Source of the DNA: RBC038 sp041390625
GTDB lineage: Bacteria; Chloroflexota; Dehalococcoidia; UBA2979
NCBI GenBank assembly: GCA_041390625.1
Contig: JAWKPM010000006.1
Coordinates: 140,407 to 204,406, forward strand
Length of the DNA: 64,000 nucleotides
Reading direction: 5' to 3'
The translations under genes and the position numbers were made by a program. This document shows, piece after piece, positions 15,512 to 23,287 of the stretch; position 1 is the stretch's first letter; each line of letters starts with the position of its first letter. The notes under the pieces are model-generated. The model was not told where the DNA came from. It saw nothing but the letters and a program-made list of their open reading frames with translations, and made no database searches.

Positions 15512-16744
15512 TCAGAAGGTCGCCCAGATCGGTCTCGTGCGGGCGTAGATGCTGAGGAGCGCCAGCGCGGCGACGGCCGCACCGGCCCCGATGGCGAGCT
15601 GGGGGTTCCACGCATCGGCGGCGACACCGGAGACGAGCACCCCGAGCGGCTGCAGTCCCCAGAGCAGGCTCACGAGCGACATCACTCGCCCGCGGTAGGC
15701 CTCGGGCGTCTGCACGAGCACGACGGTCTGCGTCATCGTCTCGGTGAGCTGGAGGCCGAGGCCGATGAGGAGCGCGAAGGCGGCGGCCATGAGGAGGGTG
15801 CTGCTGAGCGCGAAGCCGGCGAGCGCACCGAAGGCAGTGGTGAGCGCCGCCGCGTAGATGGGTGCGCGGCGCTCGGTGCTCGAGAGCCACACGAGGAGCA
15901 GCGCGCCGCTCACGGCGCCGACTCCGGCCGCGGTGTAGAGCAGACCGAGCCCGCCCTCGCCGCTGCCGTAGACGTCTCGAACGAACACCGGTGCCAGCTG
16001 CTGCCAGTTGCGGCCGAGCAGGGTGACGACGAGGGCGATCGTGAGCAGGAGCAGCACGACCGGCTGAGCGCGGACGTAGCGCAGGCCGGATACGAAGTCA
16101 CCGGTGACGTTCCAGCGGCCGGCGCGGTGTCGCCTCGGGATGCGCATGATGAAGATCGCGAGGGCGAGCGCGGCATTGCCCACACCGTTCGCGACGAAGC
16201 AGCCGCCCGCGCCGAAGATCGCGAGCACGGCGGCACCGAGGATCGGGCCGGCGATCGTCGTCATCGAGAAGACGGAGACGTTGATGGCGACGGCGTTCGC
16301 GACCACCGACTCGTGCACGGTGTCGGGGATGAGCGACTGCCTCGCGGGGATGTCCATCGCGAAGGCGCAGCCGGCGAGGAACGCCAGCACCACCATGTGC
16401 CAGAGCTCGACCCAGCCGCCGAGGATCAGCACACCCTCGATGAACATCAGCACGGACACCGTCGAGCGCGTCGTGACCAGCAGGTGCTTGCGGTAGAGGC
16501 GGTCGGCGACCACGCCCGAGAACGGCCCGAGGATCAGGAACGGGATCGAGAGCATCGAGCCGACGAGGGCCACGGCCGAGGCGCGGTCGGTGAGCTCGAG
16601 GACGAGCCACCCCTGCGCCACGATGATCATCCACCAGCCGCTCAGGGCGAGGAACAGCCCGATGAGCAGCAGGCGGAAGTCGCGGTAGCGGAGCGCGGCG
16701 AGGCCCTCCGGGATGCGCGAAGCATCGCCCGGAATGAGCGGCAC
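15512..16744 (-). CDS. MFS transporter (EntS-like)
   Basis: This is a 12-helix major facilitator: FRLLLIGLFLALSGWWMIIVAQGW as first helix, FSGVVADRLYRKHLLV as the loop 2-3 signature, and YRGRVMSLVSLLWGLQPLGVL in the second half. The family includes siderophore and drug exporters related to EntS. The start is uncertain. I give the GTG at 16744 (410 residues). A CTG at 16798 overlapping the upstream TGA would add 18 residues and couple it to the dienelactone hydrolase gene. The open frame extending to 17362 runs antisense-like through that gene and is not used. A second MFS of the same kind lies at 47117-48382. Confidence 0.75.
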   Translation of the reverse strand: MPLIPGDASRIPEGLAALRYRDFRLLLIGLFLALSGWWMIIVAQGWLVLELTDRASAVALVGSMLSIPFLILGPFSGVVADRLYRKHLLVTTRSTVSVLMFIEGVLILGGWVELWHMVVLAFLAGCAFAMDIPARQSLIPDTVHESVVANAVAINVSVFSMTTIAGPILGAAVLAIFGAGGCFVANGVGNAALALAIFIMRIPRRHRAGRWNVTGDFVSGLRYVRAQPVVLLLLTIALVVTLLGRNWQQLAPVFVRDVYGSGEGGLGLLYTAAGVGAVSGALLLVWLSSTERRAPIYAAALTTAFGALAGFALSSTLLMAAAFALLIGLGLQLTETMTQTVVLVQTPEAYRGRVMSLVSLLWGLQPLGVLVSGVAADAWNPQLAIGAGAAVAALALLSIYARTRPIWATF

Positions 16745-16794
16745 CGCCCATGGATCGGGCGGTGCCGGTCGGTCCTCGGCCGGAGCGGTGGTGC

Positions 16795-17466
16795 TCAGTT
16801 GAGGTGCTTCTTGAACCACCCGACGGAGCGGGTCCAGGAGTCCGCGGCGGACGGCTCGTGGTGGGCGGGGCCGGTGTTGAAGAACGAGTGGCCCGCGCCG
16901 TCGTAGAGCTTCACGTCGTTCTCGACGCCCGCCTTCGCGAGCGTGTCGCGCAGCATGTCGACGCGCTCGGCGGGGATGCCCTGGTCGAGCGCGCCGTAGG
17001 AGCCCATCACGGGTGCCTTGATCGTCGAGATCACGTCGGCCTCGGGCATGCCGCCGCCGTAGTAGACGTGCACGGCATCGACGTTCGAGGAGGGGCGGAT
17101 GGCGGTTGCCAGCGTCAGGCCGCCGCCCATGCAGAAGCCGACGCATCCGACCTTCGCGACGCCCTTCTCGGACTTCAGCCAGCCGATGGCGGCATCGATC
17201 TCGCGGGCGGCGAGGTCGCGTTCGAGGCTCATCGCGAGCTTGCGGGCCTCGTCGGGCTCGGTCGCCATCTCGCCGTGGTACATGTCCGGCGCGAAGGCGA
17301 GGAAGCCCTCGGCGGCGTAGCGGTCGGCGATGTTCTTGATGTCCTCGTTGAGGCCCCACCACTCCTGGATGACGATCAGGCCGCCCACCGGCGTGCCGCG
17401 GGGCTCCGAGAGGTAGCCGGAGACCTTCACGCCATCGTGCTCGACATTGACCAGGCTGCCCGCCAT
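16795..17466 (-). CDS. Dienelactone hydrolase family protein
   Basis: The 223-residue alpha/beta hydrolase has the Cys nucleophile of this family in VGCVGFCMGGGL (near residue 110), the acid in YGALDQGIP and the His in YDGAGHSFFN. The N-terminal part shows VSGYLSEPRG and VIQEWWGLNEDIKNIADRYAAEG, diagnostic of dienelactone hydrolases. Classical members open dienelactones from chlorocatechol breakdown; most genomic members have unknown ester substrates. No other catechol genes are nearby. It is upstream of the MFS gene and probably co-transcribed. Confidence 0.88.
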   Translation of the reverse strand: MAGSLVNVEHDGVKVSGYLSEPRGTPVGGLIVIQEWWGLNEDIKNIADRYAAEGFLAFAPDMYHGEMATEPDEARKLAMSLERDLAAREIDAAIGWLKSEKGVAKVGCVGFCMGGGLTLATAIRPSSNVDAVHVYYGGGMPEADVISTIKAPVMGSYGALDQGIPAERVDMLRDTLAKAGVENDVKLYDGAGHSFFNTGPAHHEPSAADSWTRSVGWFKKHLN

Positions 17467-17571
17467 CGGGGGTGCTCCCTTCGGTGTGCGCGTGTGTGCG
17501 GTGGGGTGAATTCGGTATCGCGCGGGACGGAGTATAGCGAGGCCTCGAAGTGGCTCCAGCGTCCTCGACGG

Positions 17572-18174
17572 TCAGCTCGCGGCGAGGGCGGAGGGGGTGT
17601 CGAAGAGGAAGTGAACCTCGGTGCCGACGACGATGCCGCGGTCCTCATACCAGCCGAACGGCGCCTCGATGGCCCACTGGTAGGGCGCCTCGGAGTAGAC
17701 GAGGTCGAGCGATTCGGCCTCCATCTGACGAATCGAGACGATGCGCCCGTCGCCGCCCACGAACGCGATATCGAGGTCGACGTGGGTGTTCTTCATCCAG
17801 AACGGGCCCTCGTGGTTCGGCTCGAGGTAGTCGAACAGCATGCCGCGCTCGCCGAGCCGGGCGCGGCCGGAGAGGCCGATGCCGTACTCCTCGCGCGGCG
17901 GAACCTCGAGGGGGAGTGAGCCGAGCACGGCATCGCCATCGACGAACTCGACGACGCCGAGCTCTTCGACGGGGGTCGAGGCCGTCGAGGCCACGGGCTC
18001 GCCTGAGGACGCTTCGATGGTCGGCGAAGCGGATGGTGAGGCGCCGGCCTCGGTCGCCGTCACCTCGATCGTGGGGCCCCCGGCGACGGCGGTCCTCGGC
18101 GCATCGTCCGACGAGCTGCCGCAGGCGGCGAGCAGGAGGATGAGGGCGAGGAACATCGTAGAGGCAAGGCGCAT
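17572..18174 (-). CDS. DUF192 lipoprotein
   Basis: The protein has 200 residues from the ATG at 18174. It has a lipoprotein signal, MRLASTMFLALILLLAAC, with lipidation at the Cys, followed by a Ser/Thr/Pro linker of about 65 residues. The C-terminal 115 residues are a DUF192 domain: GRARLGERGMLFDYLEP, WMKNTHVDLDIAFVGGDGRIVSI and APYQWAIEAPFGWYEDRGI. DUF192 proteins form a small beta barrel of unknown function, often outside the membrane. TACGAT stands 7 nt before the ATG, so the mRNA may be leaderless, although AAGGG could act as a very close ribosome site. Confidence 0.85.
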   Translation of the reverse strand: MRLASTMFLALILLLAACGSSSDDAPRTAVAGGPTIEVTATEAGASPSASPTIEASSGEPVASTASTPVEELGVVEFVDGDAVLGSLPLEVPPREEYGIGLSGRARLGERGMLFDYLEPNHEGPFWMKNTHVDLDIAFVGGDGRIVSIRQMEAESLDLVYSEAPYQWAIEAPFGWYEDRGIVVGTEVHFLFDTPSALAAS

Positions 18175-18181
18175 CCCTTCG

Positions 18182-18237
18182 ATCGTAGCCTGCGACGGCC
18201 GCACGCGTTGACACCGTGGGCGCCGCCCCGCCACGAT
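18182..18237. promoter_or_regulatory. Back-to-back promoters of the DUF192 gene and the gene at 18244
   Basis: On the plus strand a perfect -35 TTGACA (18208-18213), an 18-nt spacer and CACGAT (18232-18237) end 6 nt before the GTG at 18244. On the minus strand TACGAT (18187-18182) ends 7 nt before the ATG at 18174. Neither start has a normal leader with a ribosome site. Confidence 0.5.
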
Positions 18238-18243
18238 CGAGCC

Positions 18244-19035
18244 GTGTCAGACAGTGAACTGCTCGATCTCGCCTTCAAATTGTGGCCCGACGTCCGCGAC
18301 CGGGGCGTCGTGGGCGATCCTTCGGACCTCGACCGGCTGCTGGCGGCGCAGGGCTTGCCCGGCGCGCCGGGCTTCGACTGCGGCGTGCGTGACACCTTCG
18401 GCTGCTTCGCGCCGGACCAGGACGCCTCGGATTTCGCGCTGCCGACGGGCGAGCGCCCGCGGTCCGACGAGGAGGGGCGGTTCATCGCGCACGTCCTCGT
18501 GACGCGCGTGCTCCTCGGGGCCGGTCTCGGCGTCGATCCGCGAGTGACCTCGGCGCTGTGCGCGACGTACGCGCTGTCGTGGACGGCCACCGGCGGCGAC
18601 TACCGCCAGTCGCCGCTCGCGCTGGCGACGACGCTCTGGCTCCCGGCCCTCGATGCGGACGCGTCCTCGGACCGGCCGCTGCCGATCGACTGGTCGGCCG
18701 CGTGCTACCAGGACGAGGACCGCTGGGACCTCGATTACCGGCTGTTCTCGCGCTACGACATCCGCGAACGCGCCCTCGACTGGGCCGTCTTCGTCTCCTC
18801 GAATCCCGCGCGGCACGAGGGTGTCTCGATGTGGACCATCGTGGAGCCGCTGCTGCGCATGGAGCGGGACGGGCGCGCTGAGCTGGCGCTGGGCCAGTAC
18901 GCCGATGCCGCCGACGAGGTGGGGAGTGCCCCGGCGCCCGCCGCCGCGATGCTCGAGCGCACACGCGTGGCCGCCAGCCTGCGCGCCTACCTGGCCTCGG
19001 TCAGCGGGCCGCGCCGCCTGCGCGCCTCGGACTAG
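18244..19035 (+). CDS. Conserved-looking cytoplasmic protein of unknown function
   Basis: The protein has 263 residues from a GTG at 18244 with no ribosome site. It has no signal peptide or membrane segment and is rich in Asp, Leu, Trp and Ala. I recognise no domain. Notable stretches are CGVRDTFGCFAPDQDASDF, DWSAACYQDEDRWDLDYRLFSRYD and a helical C-terminus. Its stop lies 4 bp before the CorA/ZntB start, so the two are surely one transcript. A role linked to metal transport is possible but only from position. The codon use matches its neighbours, so recent transfer is not indicated. Confidence 0.6.
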   Translation: MSDSELLDLAFKLWPDVRDRGVVGDPSDLDRLLAAQGLPGAPGFDCGVRDTFGCFAPDQDASDFALPTGERPRSDEEGRFIAHVLVTRVLLGAGLGVDPRVTSALCATYALSWTATGGDYRQSPLALATTLWLPALDADASSDRPLPIDWSAACYQDEDRWDLDYRLFSRYDIRERALDWAVFVSSNPARHEGVSMWTIVEPLLRMERDGRAELALGQYADAADEVGSAPAPAAAMLERTRVAASLRAYLASVSGPRRLRASD

Positions 19036-19039
19036 CGCC

Positions 19040-20050
19040 ATGACCCTCGACCCCGCGAGCGCCGCTCCGCCTCGCCTCACCTCGAGTGACGGCCTTGTCG
19101 CGGCGTATGTGCTCGATGGCGAGGGGCGGGGACAACCGATCTCGTGGGGCGGGCTGAGCGACTGGCGGCCGGAGCACGGCACGCTGTGGGTGCATCTCGA
19201 CCGGCTGCAGGAGCGCGCCGCGCGATGGCTGATGCGCGAGTCGGGCCTCGCGCCGGTGGTCGCCGAGGCGGTGATGGCCGAGGAGACGCGGCCTCGCGTC
19301 GACTCGTTCGATTCAGGACTGCTGCTGGTGCTGCGCGGCGCGAACCTCAATCCAGGCGCGGCGCCGGAGGACATGGTGTCGCTGCGCATCTGGGCGGACG
19401 AGCATCGCGTCGTGACGGTGCGCGGGCGCCGTGTGATGTCCGTGGAGGACGTGCGCGAGGCGCTCGCGCGCGGGCATGGCCCCTCCAACAGTGGACAGCT
19501 CCTGACGGCGCTGCTCAGCCAGCTTACGGACCGCCTCGAGCCGGTGGTGTCGGAGCTCGACGACGTCGTGGACGAGCTCGAGGAGCGCGCGACCGAGGCG
19601 GCGGACAGCTCGCTGCGACGTGAGCTCTCGGTGGCACGCCGACGCGTGATCGCGCTTCGCCGGCACATGGCGCCGCAGCGCGCCGTGACGCTGCGCCTCC
19701 AGTCCGAGCCGGTGGACTGGATCGCGGACCTCGATCGGCTGCACGTGCGCGAGGCGCACGACCAGCTGACGCGCTACCTCGAGGACCTCGATGAGGCGCG
19801 GGACCGCGCGACCGTGACCCACGAGGAGATTACGCAGCGCGTCGCCGAGGACACGAACCGCACGATCTACCTGCTGTCCGTGGTGGCCACGATCTTCCTG
19901 CCACTGTCGCTGCTCGCCGGCCTCCTCGGTATGAACGTGGGTGGCATCCCCGGCGGATCCGAGTCATGGGGATTCGCCGCGGTGATCGGGCTGACGCTGG
20001 CGCTCGCCGTCCTCGAGATCCTGCTCATCAGGCGGCTGCGCGTTCTCTGA
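19040..20050 (+). CDS. CorA/ZntB family divalent-metal transporter
   Basis: This 336-residue protein has a large cytoplasmic N-terminal domain with a long coiled stretch (about 150-275). Two C-terminal transmembrane helices follow (YLLSVVATIFLPLSLLAGLLG and the last 25 residues). The family motif GMN follows helix 1 as GMNVGGIPG near residue 298, the form seen in zinc-type ZntB rather than the GMNF of CorA. It forms a pentameric channel for Mg, Co, Ni or Zn ions. The start ATG at 19040 was chosen because it follows the previous stop by 4 bp; upstream frame is the shadow of the previous gene. Confidence 0.85.
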   Translation: MTLDPASAAPPRLTSSDGLVAAYVLDGEGRGQPISWGGLSDWRPEHGTLWVHLDRLQERAARWLMRESGLAPVVAEAVMAEETRPRVDSFDSGLLLVLRGANLNPGAAPEDMVSLRIWADEHRVVTVRGRRVMSVEDVREALARGHGPSNSGQLLTALLSQLTDRLEPVVSELDDVVDELEERATEAADSSLRRELSVARRRVIALRRHMAPQRAVTLRLQSEPVDWIADLDRLHVREAHDQLTRYLEDLDEARDRATVTHEEITQRVAEDTNRTIYLLSVVATIFLPLSLLAGLLGMNVGGIPGGSESWGFAAVIGLTLALAVLEILLIRRLRVL

Positions 20051-20160
20051 CGGCCGCGCCCCGTCGCGTCAGCGGTTCTTCAGGTGGCGCGCCATTCGAG
20101 GTCACGACCGCCCGTCGATGATCGAGGCGAGAACTTCGCCACGAGACGACGGGACCCTCG

Positions 20161-20967
20161 ATGACCGCCGCACTGCAGATCCCGCCGCTGCCCGCGGCGC
20201 ACGCCCGCGCGCTGGCGTTGCTGATGGAGCGCGACGTCGGCCTGGCCGAGGTCGTCGCTGCCATCATCGAGCCGGATCCCGGCCTCACCGCCGCGGTGCT
20301 GCGCGCCGCCAACTCGGCGGAGTCCGCACCGGTCGACCGCATCACGAGGGCGGGCGACGCGATCGTGCGGCTGGGGGCGCGGACGGCACGGGCGCTGGTC
20401 ATCGCCTCGATGTTGCGCGGGCGCATGGAACGGCTGTCGACAGCGAAGCTCGACCTCGAGGAGCTGTGGCGGCACCTGATCGGCGTGGGGCTGATCGCCG
20501 ACGCCTCGTTGTCGGTGGCGCGGGGGGACGCTCGCGTGCCGGCGTTCACCGCCGGACTGTTGCACGACGTTGGACGGATTGCGCTCGCCGCGAGCCAGCC
20601 GCCGCACTACGCGCGGATCGCTCGTCTCGTGCGCGAGGGGCGCGACGCCCGCGAGGCTGAACGACATGTCCTCGGTGTCGACCACGAGCAGTTCGGGGCC
20701 GAGGTGGCGGCGCACTGGGGCCTGCCCTCGGAGATCGCCGAGGCGGTGACGGGTCACCACGAGCCCGGCGCGGGCGAGACGGCCCGGCACGTGGCGGTGG
20801 CGCGCCGGATCGCCGGACGCCTCTCGATTGGGGACGGGCTGCACTTCGCCGACGATCCTCGGCTGACGGCGCTCGGATCCGAGGAGGACAGGCTCATCCT
20901 CGCGACCCTCGGCGGGCCGCAAGCGCTGCAGCGGCGGATCGCGTGGTTCCGAGGGGCGATCGGCTAG
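20161..20967 (+). CDS. HDOD-domain signalling protein
   Basis: This 268-residue protein is a single HDOD domain. The N-terminal helices contain LPAAHARALALLMERDVGLAEVV and DPGLTAAVLRAANSAES, which resemble HDOD proteins selecting on cell-state signals. An HD pair is present (AGLLHDVGRIALA, about residue 139) with further His residues at DHEQFGAEVAAHWGLP and VTGHHEPG. These are the positions of a metal-dependent HD phosphohydrolase, so activity may be retained, unlike in many HDOD proteins. No receiver or GGDEF domain is attached. Its stop is 19 bp from that of the convergent HAD gene. Confidence 0.8.
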   Translation: MTAALQIPPLPAAHARALALLMERDVGLAEVVAAIIEPDPGLTAAVLRAANSAESAPVDRITRAGDAIVRLGARTARALVIASMLRGRMERLSTAKLDLEELWRHLIGVGLIADASLSVARGDARVPAFTAGLLHDVGRIALAASQPPHYARIARLVREGRDAREAERHVLGVDHEQFGAEVAAHWGLPSEIAEAVTGHHEPGAGETARHVAVARRIAGRLSIGDGLHFADDPRLTALGSEEDRLILATLGGPQALQRRIAWFRGAIG

Positions 20968-20985
20968 CGGGTCCTCGGGCGGCGG

Positions 20986-21429
20986 CTAGTCGACGTCGAC
21001 GTCCTCGTCGGTGAGGGGCTCTTCGAGGTCGCCGAGCTCGCCGTCGCTGTTCGCCATCGCCTCGATGGCGGCGAGCACATCGAGCATCTCGCGATCGTCG
21101 GGCTTCGCGAAGTCGGAGATGTGGTAGCCGCCGAAGGCATCGACGACGGTCTTGTGGTCATCGATGACGAAGTCGGGCATGACCGTCACGCCCAGCGGGC
21201 CGAGGCGCTCGTGGTGGTTGTCGAGCGGCTTGATGAAGTAATCGGCGACGAAGTGGTCGAGCTCGTGGCGGCGCATGTCCCAGCGTCGGATGCCGACACC
21301 GGACCAGATGTAGATGGTGTGCCCGGCGTCGCGCAGGCTCTCGAAGACTTCCTGCGTGTGGTTGCGCAGCTTGCCGTTCCAGAGGATCAGCGTGTTGTCG
21401 ACGTCGAAGAAGATGTTCAGCTTGCGCAC
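20986..21429 (-). CDS. HAD-superfamily hydrolase-like protein
   Basis: The protein has 147 residues, starting at GTG 21429 with GGAG upstream. Motif I is FFDVDNTLI (DxDxT form), motif II the Ser of IWSGVG, and the late acidic motif PDFVIDDH. The cap is very small, and the C-terminus is a highly acidic tail (LEEPLTDEDVDVD). It is probably a small phosphatase of unknown substrate. It is the last gene of the long minus-strand run that begins at 30581. Confidence 0.75.
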   Translation of the reverse strand: MRKLNIFFDVDNTLILWNGKLRNHTQEVFESLRDAGHTIYIWSGVGIRRWDMRRHELDHFVADYFIKPLDNHHERLGPLGVTVMPDFVIDDHKTVVDAFGGYHISDFAKPDDREMLDVLAAIEAMANSDGELGDLEEPLTDEDVDVD

Positions 21430-21491
21430 GCCAACTCCGCTCGGTGCCGTGTGATCGCCGACGAGTGATCGCCGGGGTTCGTGATTGTCCG

Positions 21492-22247
21492 CTAGATGTG
21501 CTTCGCGAGGAAGTCGCCCACCGCCTCGTTGAATGCCGGCGCGTTCTCGAAGTAGACCGAGTGCCCGCAGGCGGGGAACTCGAGGTATTCGGAGCCCTGC
21601 ACGAGCTCGTGCATCATCCGCATGACTTCGGGCCGGACGATCGCGTCCTCGCTGCCGACGACGAGGAGCGTCGGCACGGTGAGTGCGGCGACCTCGTCGC
21701 GGGTCGGCCCGCCCTCGTTGAGGTTGATGTTCCTCGGGGGGTTGAGCGCGGCGATCTGCTGGTAGAGGAACGTCCCTCGTGGGTGCTCCTCCTGGTACTT
21801 CGGGCCGAGCGCGCGGTTCTCGAGGGGGCGTGTGTCATCGGTGTCGCGGAGCGCCGCGGCCTTCTCGCGCAGCTCCGGCCAGTCGAAGAAGCCCCACGTG
21901 TCGCACATCGCGAGCGCGGCGACGCGGTCGGGGTGGCGGACGGCGTAGCCGAGGGCCGTGCGCCCACCCATCGACTGCGCGACGAGCGCGGTGCGCTCGA
22001 TGCCGAGGCGCTCGAGCAGCACCTCGAGGTCGTCGACGAAGCGCTTGTCGCCCTCGTTGTTCGGGTCGGTCGAGCGGCCGAAGTTCCGGTGGTCGATGAC
22101 GATGCAGCGGTAGCGCTGGCTGAAGGTGGGGATCTGTTGCCACCACGAGATGTGGTTGCCACCCGCGCCGTGGAGGAAGGTCACCGCGGGACCTTCGCCG
22201 TGGGACTCGTAGTAGAGGTCGATGCCGTTCAGGGACTCGATGGGCAT
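21492..22247 (-). CDS. Alpha/beta-fold hydrolase
   Basis: This 251-residue protein is a classical alpha/beta hydrolase. It has an oxyanion segment FLHGAGGNHISWW, a nucleophile elbow ALVAQSMGGRTALGYA (Ser near residue 92), acid in VVGSEDAIV and His in PACGHSVYFENA. It resembles carboxylic-ester hydrolases and haloperoxidase-like enzymes; the substrate cannot be told. The ATG at 22247 has an AGGAGGA ribosome site. It lies 26 bp after the redoxin gene and is probably co-transcribed. Confidence 0.85.
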   Translation of the reverse strand: MPIESLNGIDLYYESHGEGPAVTFLHGAGGNHISWWQQIPTFSQRYRCIVIDHRNFGRSTDPNNEGDKRFVDDLEVLLERLGIERTALVAQSMGGRTALGYAVRHPDRVAALAMCDTWGFFDWPELREKAAALRDTDDTRPLENRALGPKYQEEHPRGTFLYQQIAALNPPRNINLNEGGPTRDEVAALTVPTLLVVGSEDAIVRPEVMRMMHELVQGSEYLEFPACGHSVYFENAPAFNEAVGDFLAKHI

Positions 22248-22273
22248 GGCTGGTCCTCCTCGATGGGGTTGGC

Positions 22274-23287
22274 TCAGGGCGTCGGCGCGGCGGGCGCGAC
22301 GCAGGATGTGAAGGTGAACGCGAAGGCGGCGACGCCGTCGGACTCGGTTTCGAGCGTGAGCTCGTGGCGGGTCACGTCGTCGGCGCGCACGAGGCCGTAC
22401 ATCCTCGGGACATCGATGGTCACGACGCCGTCACGCACGTCCTCGCCGGCGGCGCTCGCCTCGATGGGGGCGCCGTCGAGGAGCACGCGCATCGAGGCTG
22501 GGCCGCCGGTCAGCGGCGGGTGCAGCACGAGATTCACGTCGGCGGCGGTGTAGGCGAGGTGGAGGCGGCTCGGCGTGCCGCGCGCGGCGCCGAAGGGGCG
22601 CGCGGCGCTCTCGCCGGCGAGCAGCCAGTCGCCCTCGAGGTACAGCATGCCCTCGACGTGACGACCGGGGTCGACGTAGTTCATCGGGCGATCGGGGGCG
22701 ACGGCGCCGACGTTGCCGATCAGGCCGCGCTGGAACCCGCAATACAGCTCGGGCGTGACGCGATAGCAGACCGCGCCGGGCGTGTCTTCCGGGCGGACGG
22801 GCGCCATCGGCTCCGGTAGATCGGCCTCGAAACCCTCTTGCTCGCGGAGGAGCTGCTGGATCGCCATCTCGGACTCGACATAGCCGCCCTCGCCGAAGTG
22901 GCTGGCGCGAATGTAGCCCTTCGCGTCGACGAAGTACTTCGCCGGCCAGTAGCGGTTGGCGTACGCCTGCCAGATCGCGTAGTCGGCATCGAGGATCACG
23001 GGGTACGGGATCTCGAGGTGCGCAATGGCGTTGCGTACGTGCTCCGCGTTGCGGGCGAACGAGAACTCGGGCGTGTGGACGCCGACGACCGTGAGGCCGT
23101 GCTGCTCGTAGCGACGGTGCCACTCCGCGAGGTAGGGCAGGGTTCGGAGGCAGTTCACGCAGGTGTAGTCCCAGAAGTCGACGACGACCGGCCGGCCGCT
23201 GCCTCGGATGGGGACGGGGCCGCCCTGCAGCCACTCGCCGCCCTCGAGCTCCGGGGCGTGGACGGGGCCGCGCTCCTCCTGCGTCAT
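22274..23287 (-). CDS. Thioredoxin-fold protein, TlpA/DipZ-C type
   Basis: The protein has 337 residues. The N-terminal thioredoxin domain has the active site DFWDYTCVNCLRTLPYL (Cys about 42 and 45). The remainder resembles the C-terminal domain of DipZ-like proteins. VHTPEFSFARNAEHVRNAIAHLEIPYPVILDADYAIWQAYANRYWPAKYFVD is the characteristic long redoxin core, split here only by description. Residues 180-330 form a beta-rich domain. No signal peptide is present, so it is probably cytosolic. Its ATG overlaps the stop of the M1 peptidase by 4 bp (ATGA). It uses plain Cys, in contrast to the selenocysteine redoxin at 14.4-15.4 kb. Confidence 0.8.
   Translation of the reverse strand: MTQEERGPVHAPELEGGEWLQGGPVPIRGSGRPVVVDFWDYTCVNCLRTLPYLAEWHRRYEQHGLTVVGVHTPEFSFARNAEHVRNAIAHLEIPYPVILDADYAIWQAYANRYWPAKYFVDAKGYIRASHFGEGGYVESEMAIQQLLREQEGFEADLPEPMAPVRPEDTPGAVCYRVTPELYCGFQRGLIGNVGAVAPDRPMNYVDPGRHVEGMLYLEGDWLLAGESAARPFGAARGTPSRLHLAYTAADVNLVLHPPLTGGPASMRVLLDGAPIEASAAGEDVRDGVVTIDVPRMYGLVRADDVTRHELTLETESDGVAAFAFTFTSCVAPAAPTP

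Noticed and set aside
14404..15627. Two separate genes (14404-15153 and 15217-15627) or a pseudogene broken by a nonsense codon
   Set aside because: The frame is the same on both sides of one UGA, and the UGA sits exactly at the redox Cys position with a SECIS-like hairpin after it. Selenocysteine explains it better.
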